Source of the DNA: UBA1268 sp965662195
GTDB lineage: Bacteria > Planctomycetota > Planctomycetia > Pirellulales > UBA1268
DNA length: 15,438 bases
Assembly (NCBI GenBank): GCA_965662195.1
Contig: CBFIHA010000091.1
Span: 1-15,438 of the forward strand
Direction of reading: 5' to 3'
Below the pieces are notes generated by a model that was given only the letters and a program-made list of their open reading frames with translations, had not been told where the DNA came from and ran no database searches. The position numbers were made by a program, and so were the translations under genes. Shown here piece after piece: positions 7,305-13,284 of the stretch. How positions within the stretch are numbered: the first letter of the stretch is position 1; the number at the start of each line of letters is the position of its first letter.

Positions 7305-8741
7305 CTACACTGATGGATTGCAGCGGGCTCCAAAAAACCCGTTCCGCTCGATGGCGGCTGCCACCGCCGGGGCGACCAGTTCCTTCCAGGACGGATCGCC
7401 CGAGCAGATCCGGCTGCGCACGTCCTCACTCGAGTAGGTCCGCAGCGTCGCCTCGTCAGACTGCAACCCGCAGATGAGCCCGTTGACCCGCAGGTGCTCC
7501 AGCAGGTGCGACAGATGCGGGGCCACGGTCAGTGAAGCAGAGGTGATCACCCGGCCGTCGATGACATCGCGGGTCGGATAGACATAGAGCCGAACCGCCT
7601 GAGTGAACAGGCGGCCAAAGGCCTCGAGAATGCCCCCATCGAGCCGGGCATAGTGGCTTTCATTGAACAGCTCCCGCAGGAGCGGCAGGCCGAGAACCAG
7701 CCCGGTCCGCTCGACATGCCGGGCGGCGAGGTATTCACCCAACTCGTGAAAAGCGGCCAGATCGCTGACCAGCACCATCTTGCCGGCGGCCGAAAGCAGA
7801 TCGACCCGGGCCAGAAACTCGGCATCCTCGGTCTGCCCCCGGTCGCGGAGATTGTTCATGGTTAGCTCCATGATCTCCAGCACCCGTGGCTGCCGGGATG
7901 CCTCGGCTGCGGGCGAGCCCTCGGCCTCGAAAACCTTTCTGGCGGCAGCCAGCATCTCCAGATTGAGGGCGGTGACCGGTGCGAACCGGCCCCGCTCGAT
8001 CAGCACCTCGGTGTGTCGGATCGATTCAGAGGCCAGCAGCGGCGTGCCACCGGTGCCGAAGAGCAGCGCCGGGGTCAGCCCCAGCCGCACGAGATGCAGG
8101 CCCAGCAGCCGGTTGTCCGTGTCTTCGAAGGCCGGACCGGTGACCTGAAGCCAGTCGATTTCCAGCCGCTCGCGGCCGATGTCGGCCAGCAGGTTCTCAA
8201 TCACCCGGCGGGGCTGCTTCCAGTCGGTGAGCAACGCATGCAGCAGATTGACCCCGAGGCGACCGAGGGCGTCCTGCTGCCGGGCGTTGCTGGGGTCGAG
8301 TAGCCGCACATGCAGCAGCATCGTACTGGGTGGCACCCGGCAGGCGTGTTGAAAGCGGACGCCAACCCAGGCATGGCACTCATTGCCGCCGCTGAAGGAC
8401 CGGGCGGCGGCGGTGTCGGCAAAGGCGAAGAATCTGGTCCGCTCACCGCGGCTGGCATCGAGCCGCTCCTGTAACAGCTGGTATTCGTGGACCAGCATCT
8501 CCTCGACCCGCTCACGAGAGACATACCGCGGGGCCTGGCCGTAGATGGCATCGCTGACGGTCATGTCGTACGCCGACATCGTCTTGGCGACGGTGCCGGC
8601 CGCCCCGCCCACCGAGAAGAACCAGCGGGCCACTTCCTGACCGGCCCCGATTTCGGCAAAGGTGCCGTAGACGTCGGCATTGAGGTTGAGGGCCAGGGCC
8701 CGTTGGGCCGTCGGGTCGATGCCGGTCGCTGCGTCGTGCAT
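7305..8741 (-). CDS. Conserved protein of uncertain function, 478 residues
   Basis: Starts at the ATG at 8741, where GGAGGA (minus strand, 8746-8751) stands four bases upstream; the longer frame from 8855 adds 38 residues with no conserved look and overlaps the thioesterase end. The N-terminal part is strongly patterned: 'YGTFAEIGAGQEVARWFF' (residues 25-42), 'GTVAKTMSAYDMTVSDAIYG' (49-68), 'RYVSRERVEEML' (72-83), 'TRFFAFADTAAARSF' (102-116) and 'CHAWVGVRFQ' (122-131). I recall this as a widespread bacterial family with conflicting automatic labels, including nicotinate-nucleotide adenylyltransferase and TonB-dependent receptor. Neither fits: there is no HxGH nucleotidyltransferase motif and no signal peptide or barrel. 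The rest is an alpha/beta-looking soluble chain. It lies 70 bases after the thioesterase gene on the same strand, probably one operon. Cytoplasmic; function unknown. Confidence 0.85.
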   Translation of the reverse strand: MHDAATGIDPTAQRALALNLNADVYGTFAEIGAGQEVARWFFSVGGAAGTVAKTMSAYDMTVSDAIYGQAPRYVSRERVEEMLVHEYQLLQERLDASRGERTRFFAFADTAAARSFSGGNECHAWVGVRFQHACRVPPSTMLLHVRLLDPSNARQQDALGRLGVNLLHALLTDWKQPRRVIENLLADIGRERLEIDWLQVTGPAFEDTDNRLLGLHLVRLGLTPALLFGTGGTPLLASESIRHTEVLIERGRFAPVTALNLEMLAAARKVFEAEGSPAAEASRQPRVLEIMELTMNNLRDRGQTEDAEFLARVDLLSAAGKMVLVSDLAAFHELGEYLAARHVERTGLVLGLPLLRELFNESHYARLDGGILEAFGRLFTQAVRLYVYPTRDVIDGRVITSASLTVAPHLSHLLEHLRVNGLICGLQSDEATLRTYSSEDVRSRICSGDPSWKELVAPAVAAAIERNGFFGARCNPSV

Positions 8742-8745
8742 GGTG

Positions 8746-8751
8746 TCCTCC
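8746..8751 (-). promoter_or_regulatory. Ribosome binding site of the 478-residue gene
   Basis: On the minus strand GGAGGA lies four bases before the ATG at 8741 and fixes the start there. The spacing is short but the match to the Shine-Dalgarno core is the best in the window. Confidence 0.65.
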
Positions 8752-8811
8752 GCGGTGGTGCGACGACAGCCTACCGTGGAGCTGTGTGGATTTCCTGTCG
8801 CTCCGATCGCA

Positions 8812-9177
8812 TCACCCCAGCATCCAGTCGGGCAGCCGCCGGATTTTTCCATCACGGTCGACGCAGACCACCAGCGTTTCGCCCGTGGCGATGATCTGCC
8901 GGTCGCGGATCAGCTCGTAGGCGTGGCGGATGCTGGCGGAGGTGATCTTCTCAACGCGGGTGCGAAGCAGCAGCAGGTCGTCGTATTCCGCGGCTGCCTG
9001 ATAGCGGCAACTGGCCTCCGCCACCACCATGAACAGGCCGGCATCCTCAAAGGCCCGGTAGGTGCGGCCCTGGGCCCGCAGCATCTCGGTCCGGCCCATC
9101 TCGAAATAGGTCAGATAGTTGGCATGGTGGACCCGCCGCTGGCCATCGGTCTCCTGATAGCGAACCCTAATTTCCAT
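8812..9177 (-). CDS. Acyl-CoA thioesterase, YbgC/4HBT-like hot-dog fold
   Basis: About 121 residues from the ATG at 9177. The family normally begins just before the first strand, as here (MEIRVRYQETD), so the 47 extra residues of the frame opening at 9318 are probably not translated. No good ribosome site is visible before 9177; an in-frame GTG at 9216 is the alternative. The signature is clear: RVRYQETD (residues 4-11), whose Asp11 matches the catalytic Asp of 4-hydroxybenzoyl-CoA/YbgC thioesterases, then 'VHHANYLTYFEMGRTEMLR' with the N-Y and the R-T-E-x-L helix of that family. The end, 'DGKIRRLPDWML', also matches. Such enzymes hydrolyse acyl-CoA or acyl-carrier-protein thioesters in the cytoplasm; the substrate cannot be read. 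It lies upstream of the 478-residue gene. Confidence 0.88.
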   Translation of the reverse strand: MEIRVRYQETDGQRRVHHANYLTYFEMGRTEMLRAQGRTYRAFEDAGLFMVVAEASCRYQAAAEYDDLLLLRTRVEKITSASIRHAYELIRDRQIIATGETLVVCVDRDGKIRRLPDWMLG

Positions 9178-9341
9178 CTCGTGGACAGGGACTGGGGGGC
9201 TGGCCGATTCGGACACGGCGGGATGCTTTGCGGGTGAGGGGACGTGGTCAAGGTCAGCCGGCCTGACGTCAGTTGACCGCCGCCGGGAACAGCCCCTATT
9301 CTGCGGTGGTTTCGGCACCCGTCAACGACTGTGGAGAGATC
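9178..9341. promoter_or_regulatory. Divergent intergenic region between thioesterase and ACT-domain genes
   Basis: About 164 bases between two genes that point away from each other, so both promoters should lie here. I see no convincing -35/-10 pair or long inverted repeat. Confidence 0.4.
9333..9338 (+). promoter_or_regulatory. Ribosome binding site of the ACT-domain gene
   Basis: GGAGAG just before the ATG at 9342 selects this start over the in-frame ATG at 9273, whose extra 23 residues have no ACT character. Confidence 0.6.
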
Positions 9342-9851
9342 ATGAGTTTCGGCGATTCGGGCGAAGGATCGGCGATCGGGTTTGCCACCGCCCGCGGTAG
9401 AAATTGGCCGACACTCCGGCAGTTCACGGTATTTCTGGAAAACCGGGTCGGGCAGCTGCTGGAACTGGTCCGCCGGTTCGCCGGCACCCGGGTGCGGATT
9501 GTCGCCCTCTCCATCAGCGATGCCGGCGAGTGCGCTTTTGTCCGGTTTTTGCTCAGCCATCCCGAGCAGGGCCGTGAAATCCTGGAACGGGCAGGGCTGG
9601 CAATCATTGAGAGTGATCTCATCGGCGTGGAACTGCCCGACGACCCGCAGCCCCTGGTGCGGATCTGTACGGCGCTGCTGCAGGCCGAGGTCAACATCAT
9701 CCAGGCCTACCCCGTGCTGATGCGGCCACGGGGCCGGCCGGTGGTGGCCCTGATGGTTGACAATACCGAGATGGGCCTCGAGACCCTTGGCCAGAAGGGC
9801 TTCACGATGATCACCGAAGGTGATCTCGACGACGACGACAACGACCAGTGA
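9342..9851 (+). CDS. Tandem ACT-domain protein
   Basis: About 169 residues. Two ACT-type beta-alpha-beta-beta-alpha-beta units can be traced. The first runs from about residue 26 (RQFTVFLENRVGQLLELVR, the typical first strand, N-R-x-G turn and first helix) to about 92. The second runs from about 93 to 160 (IGVELPDDPQPLVRICTALLQAEVNI, with 'QAYPVLMRPRGRPVVALMV'). There is no catalytic domain, so this is a free-standing ligand-binding protein. ACT domains usually bind amino acids and control enzymes of amino acid synthesis, but nothing here tells which ligand. The chain ends in an acidic tail (DLDDDDNDQ). It stands alone on the plus strand, divergent from the thioesterase, and its end is 24 bases from the end of a convergent gene. 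Confidence 0.85.
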   Translation: MSFGDSGEGSAIGFATARGRNWPTLRQFTVFLENRVGQLLELVRRFAGTRVRIVALSISDAGECAFVRFLLSHPEQGREILERAGLAIIESDLIGVELPDDPQPLVRICTALLQAEVNIIQAYPVLMRPRGRPVVALMVDNTEMGLETLGQKGFTMITEGDLDDDDNDQ

Positions 9852-9875
9852 CGGTGCATCCGGACCGCGTCGGCC

Positions 9876-10421
9876 TCAGCTTTCGCCCTCATCCAGAAAC
9901 ATGCCGTCGGGCAGGCCCTGGACTTTACGGACGACCACCCGCTGGATCGACTCCCAGGCGACCGCCTCAAGGGTGATCGTGCCGTCCGGCTCCTGGCGGG
10001 CAAACAGGGCATGGCTGCCCTGTGACCAGTCCCGCTCAAAAAACTGCGGCAGAATCGGTCGGGAACTGCCCGCGAGGTGCAGTTCGACCTCCCCCCCATG
10101 GGCCCGCTCCTGCCAGAGCCGGGCAATCAGCCGGGCCGTCGGACTTTCGGCCGCGGCGGCGGCCGGCACAATGGCGGCTGCCACCGGAGAGGTCGGCTCA
10201 ACCGCGTCACCTAGCAGATCGGCCGAGGAAATCGCCGTCCCCGACAGGTCACTCACGATGGCTGAGCCGGGCGGCTCATCCACCTGCTGCGGCTGGCTGG
10301 TCGGAATCGTTACTTTGACGCCGCACTTGGAGCAGGCACCCCTCTTCCCGGCCAGAGTGGCCGGCACACTGATGCGGTGCCCATTCGGGCAGGAAAATGT
10401 GATGGTGCTAGATTGTGTCAT
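9876..10421 (-). CDS. Zinc-ribbon protein with uncharacterised C-terminal region
   Basis: About 181 residues from the ATG at 10421. I prefer this to the longer frame from 10496, whose 25 extra residues are an Arg-rich, non-conserved string. The N-terminus is a finger-like zinc ribbon: Cys11 and His15 (CPNGH), then Cys30 and Cys33 (CSKC), followed by VTIP. The middle (about 42-100) is Ala/Pro/Ser-rich and probably disordered. A compact C-terminal part (about 100-181) has 'LWQERAHGGEVELHLAG' and 'AWESIQRVVVRKVQGLPDG' and is not recognised. No signal peptide or membrane span. The ribbon has the same layout as the one in the divergent membrane protein 113 bases away (LAGxxG-CxKC-xxxxTIP), so they may be related in origin or job. 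The ribosome site is weak. Confidence 0.75.
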   Translation of the reverse strand: MTQSSTITFSCPNGHRISVPATLAGKRGACSKCGVKVTIPTSQPQQVDEPPGSAIVSDLSGTAISSADLLGDAVEPTSPVAAAIVPAAAAAESPTARLIARLWQERAHGGEVELHLAGSSRPILPQFFERDWSQGSHALFARQEPDGTITLEAVAWESIQRVVVRKVQGLPDGMFLDEGES

Positions 10422-10534
10422 TGGGCTTCTGGGCGACCGGCTCGACCGCGGCCGCAGCTTGAGCGGCCTTCTCCTTCTCTTTACTCTACACCCCAAATTC
10501 GTCCGGTTTTTTTCTTTCGCCCACGATACCCCGC
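10422..10534. promoter_or_regulatory. Divergent promoter region between the two zinc-ribbon genes
   Basis: A 113-base gap. A possible plus-strand promoter is TTGAGC (10459-10464), 17 bases, TACTCT (10482-10487), matching four and three of the six consensus bases. The start of the plus gene lacks a clear ribosome site; the stretch before it is T- and C-rich (GTTTTTTTCTTTCGCCC). Confidence 0.35.
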
Positions 10535-11206
10535 ATGGCCATCTCTGTTCTCTGCACCAAATGCCGAGCCCGTTTCAACGTCAGCGACAAGTTTGCCGGG
10601 CAGACCGGTCCCTGCCCGAAGTGCAAGAACCCGATCACGATTCCCAATCCCGCAGCTGTCACGATCCACGAGCCGGACCGGCCGACGACCTCGTCGAAAT
10701 CGGGGCGGATGCCAACGGCACCGATTGTCTTCGAGGAAAAGCCCGTCTCGCCAGTGTTGATCACGCTGATCGTCGCTGGCCTGCTCGCCCTGCTGCTGGC
10801 AGCCTTTGCGGCTGGTCGGATTTTTCCCACCACCGACGGAAATCCAGGCGTGCCGACTTGGCTGCTGGTGGCGACCGCCGTGGTCGTCGCCCTGCCTACC
10901 ACCCGCATCGGCTATGCCGTCGTCCGCGACAAGGAACTCGAGGCCTACGCTGGCCGGCCGCTGGCCCTCCGGGTGCTGGCCTGCAGTCTCGTCTACGCCG
11001 GCCTCTGGTGGGTGCGGGGCACACTCGGTCCGGGTGAACTTGAAATCTGGCAGTGGACCTTCGTGGTTCCGTTCTTTCTGTTTGCCGGTGGGCTGGCGGC
11101 GGTCGCCAGTTTCGACCTCGACTGGGGGGTCGGCGTCACTCACTACTCCCTCTATGTCGGTCTCACGGCCCTGATGCGGTTTCTGGCTGGCTACCCACCG
11201 GTCTGA
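10535..11206 (+). CDS. Zinc-ribbon membrane protein, unknown function
   Basis: About 223 residues. The N-terminus is a classic MJ0042-like ribbon with two CxxC knuckles (Cys7/Cys10 and Cys27/Cys30) and 'KFAGQTGPCPKC', then a Pro/Thr/Ser-rich link (about 38-70). Five likely membrane spans follow, near residues 73-95, 107-128, 143-161, 172-192 and 202-218. The ribbon would lie on the cytoplasmic side by the positive-inside rule (Arg and Lys before the first span); this is inference. No enzyme motif is visible in the membrane part. Ribbons of this kind at the N-terminus of membrane proteins are common in planctomycetes and mostly uncharacterised. The HD hydrolase gene follows 54 bases downstream on the same strand, perhaps in one transcript. 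Confidence 0.8.
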   Translation: MAISVLCTKCRARFNVSDKFAGQTGPCPKCKNPITIPNPAAVTIHEPDRPTTSSKSGRMPTAPIVFEEKPVSPVLITLIVAGLLALLLAAFAAGRIFPTTDGNPGVPTWLLVATAVVVALPTTRIGYAVVRDKELEAYAGRPLALRVLACSLVYAGLWWVRGTLGPGELEIWQWTFVVPFFLFAGGLAAVASFDLDWGVGVTHYSLYVGLTALMRFLAGYPPV

Positions 11207-11260
11207 CAGGCCGGAACCGCCCCCTGCCAACGGTGGCCAGACACAGCCGCCACGCTCTTC

Positions 11261-12622
11261 ATGCCTTTTGCCGATCTCCCTGAATTGACCAGCCGGCACG
11301 CAGCTGGCGGCATCCGACTTCCGCCCGGTGTGACGGTGCCGCTCACGGCACGGGTACGCAGGCTGCTCGACAGCCCTCCGCTACGGCGGTTGGCGGCGGT
11401 GCGGCAGCTGGGGCTTGTGTCGCTCGTCTACCCCGGAGCGGTCCATTCGCGGCTGGAACATTCCCTGGGGGTCTACCGGCTGGCTATCGATTTTCTCACC
11501 AGTCTGCAGGCCGACGAACGGTTCAACCAGCAGGTCACCAACGACGATGCCGCGGCCTTTCTGGTGGCGGCACTGGTCCACGACGTTGGCCACTGGCCCT
11601 ACTGCCACCCGATCGAAGACATGGGGCTGGTCGGCATTCCCCGCCACGAGAGCCTGGTGGCGGAGATCCTGGCAGGCAGTGAAATCGCCCCTCTCCTGGA
11701 GGCCGACTGGGGACTTTCCGTGGAGCGGCTGGACGGGTTGATTCAGGGTAAAGCCACCGACCCCGCCGGAAAGATCATCTACTCGCTACTCTCCGGGCCG
11801 ATCGATGTCGACAAGATGGACTATCTGACCCGCGACAGCCTCCATGCGGGGGTGCCCTACGGCCGGCACTTTGACCAGGAGCGGCTGCTCGCCAGCCTCT
11901 GTCTTGACGAATCGGCCACCAGCCTGGCGATCACCGACAAGGGACGAACCGCAGCCGAACTGATGGTGTTTGCCCGCTATGTCATGTTCAGCGAGGTCTA
12001 CTGGCACCACGCGGTGCGGTCGGCCACTGCGATGCTCCAGCGAGCCGTCTGGCTCTGCCGCGATCGGCTCGACATCGGCCGGATGACCTATAGTGACGAT
12101 GCCAGCTTTGTCACGCTGATCAACCAGGCGGCCGACAGCGAGACCGCCCGGCGGCTGCTGGATGGGCTGTTCGGCTCCCGGCGGCAGCTGCACAAGCGGG
12201 TGGTGGCCTACGATGCGGGCACCCATCCGGAGCTGCATGCCGCCGTCGCCGGCCAGCCCTATGCTCGCTTGACGGTGGCCGCCGACCGGCTGGCCGCTGA
12301 GCTCACGCGAAAGACCGGGCTATCGATCCCCGCCGCCAGCCTGATCATCGACGCCCCACCGGCCGAAAAGGAAATCGAGTTCCGGCTGCAGGTCCGGTAT
12401 CAAAACGAAGCGGTCCGGAGTGATCGTTGGCGGCCGCTGGCCGAGGTATCGCCAGTAACCCAGTCACTGGCCCACCGGCAGTTCGACAGCCTGGTGAAGC
12501 AGGTGCGGCTGTTCGCTCCGGCGGAGGTTGCCGCCGCCATCAGGAAGCAGGCCGGCCTCGAGGAGATGATCCTCGAGGCCGGTCGTTCAGTCGCGAAGGA
12601 GGATTGGTCTCGGCAGCTTTAG
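11261..12622 (+). CDS. HD-superfamily phosphohydrolase, dGTPase/SAMHD1-like
   Basis: 453 residues. The HD-domain core is intact: His67 in RLEHSLGV, His107-Asp108 in HDVGHWPYCHP, and Asp184 in 'IDVDKMDYLTRD'. These match SAMHD1 His167, His206-Asp207 and Asp311, with Lys185 matching Lys312. His129 (RHES) fits the extra conserved histidine of the family. Known members hydrolyse dNTPs to nucleoside and triphosphate, often with allosteric control by nucleotides; others act on different phosphoesters, so dNTPase activity is likely but not proved. The C-terminal half (about 215-453) is helical and less clear. Cytoplasmic, with no signal peptide. No clear ribosome site stands before the ATG at 11261; the start fits the family. 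The gene may be cotranscribed with the membrane zinc-ribbon gene, and its stop is 3 bases from the end of the convergent cytochrome gene. Confidence 0.9.
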   Translation: MPFADLPELTSRHAAGGIRLPPGVTVPLTARVRRLLDSPPLRRLAAVRQLGLVSLVYPGAVHSRLEHSLGVYRLAIDFLTSLQADERFNQQVTNDDAAAFLVAALVHDVGHWPYCHPIEDMGLVGIPRHESLVAEILAGSEIAPLLEADWGLSVERLDGLIQGKATDPAGKIIYSLLSGPIDVDKMDYLTRDSLHAGVPYGRHFDQERLLASLCLDESATSLAITDKGRTAAELMVFARYVMFSEVYWHHAVRSATAMLQRAVWLCRDRLDIGRMTYSDDASFVTLINQAADSETARRLLDGLFGSRRQLHKRVVAYDAGTHPELHAAVAGQPYARLTVAADRLAAELTRKTGLSIPAASLIIDAPPAEKEIEFRLQVRYQNEAVRSDRWRPLAEVSPVTQSLAHRQFDSLVKQVRLFAPAEVAAAIRKQAGLEEMILEAGRSVAKEDWSRQL

Positions 12623-12625
12623 CCC

Positions 12626-12991
12626 TTACTCGGGCAACTTGCCTGCCTTGATCATTTCACCCCAGGTCTGGCCGGACGGGCTCTTCATGGCCGCAACTTT
12701 CCCGAGTGCCTCACGAATCTTCTCAGGGTTCTTGGCGTCGGTCTTCCGGTCGAGCAGGTCATCGAGCAGCTTGCCGTACTCGTTTTTGACCTTCTTCTTC
12801 TCACCCTGCACATGGCAGATGTTGCACTTCGCCTTGGCGACCAATCCCGCATCGAGGTCACCGTCGTTGACGTAGACCTCCTTGAACTGATCATAGAACT
12901 GTTTCACCGCAAAGGCGGGACGAGCGGAGGACGCGACGATACCGACGGCCATCATGACAACAAAAGTCGTCATCTGCTTGCTGATGCTCAT
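12626..12991 (-). CDS. Small exported c-type cytochrome
   Basis: 121 residues from the ATG at 12991, chosen because AGGAG (minus strand, 13001-13005) lies nine bases upstream and because it gives a clean signal peptide: MSISKQ, a hydrophobic stretch, then a likely cut after ARPAFA at residue 28. The longer frame from 13141 adds 50 residues that spoil this. The mature protein carries one heme-attachment motif, Cys56-Asn-Ile-Cys59-His60. Met102 and Met113 are possible sixth ligands. The Lys-rich stretch after the heme motif (GEKKKVKNEYGKLL) and 'AKNPEKIREALGKVAAMKSP' is mostly helical. A periplasmic or cell-surface electron-transfer or redox role is likely, but the partner is unknown. The gene stands alone; about 293 bases separate it from the kinase gene. 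Confidence 0.85.
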   Translation of the reverse strand: MSISKQMTTFVVMMAVGIVASSARPAFAVKQFYDQFKEVYVNDGDLDAGLVAKAKCNICHVQGEKKKVKNEYGKLLDDLLDRKTDAKNPEKIREALGKVAAMKSPSGQTWGEMIKAGKLPE

Positions 12992-13284
12992 GCTTGAATA
13001 CTCCTGCAAAAATCGGTTGAAATTACCGCTGGGAAACGAAGACTGGCGACCGACACGAGGCAGGCCGCCCCGCAGCAGAGCACACGTAAGCATCCGCTCT
13101 CCGGCGGCTGCAAATTGTGCTTCCCACGACGGGTGTGTCAAGTTTCGCTACCGAGCAGGGGGAATATGTCCGCCAGCTGCCGTTCGTTACAGCCTCAGCG
13201 TACCGGCCCTTTCGCCCATCCGGCCCGCCTGATCCACAAACTCCCCCTGGAAACCGCCGGCGGAAGCTGGCAGACAAGCAGCAG
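12992..13284. other. Gap between cytochrome and kinase genes
   Basis: About 293 bases, expected to hold the cytochrome promoter (minus strand) and the end of the kinase transcript. I find no convincing promoter pair, and the only palindrome (13254-13263, CCGCCGGCGG) has no loop and no T-run. Confidence 0.4.
13001..13005 (-). promoter_or_regulatory. Ribosome binding site that sets the cytochrome start
   Basis: AGGAG on the minus strand, nine bases before the ATG at 12991, decides for the 121-residue product. Confidence 0.6.

Noticed and set aside
8742..8855. N-terminal extension of the 478-residue protein
   Set aside because: It overlaps the end of the thioesterase gene, has no conserved look, and the strong GGAGGA favours the ATG at 8741.
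13254..13263. Palindrome CCGCCGGCGG as the kinase terminator
   Set aside because: No loop is possible beyond two bases and no T-run follows.
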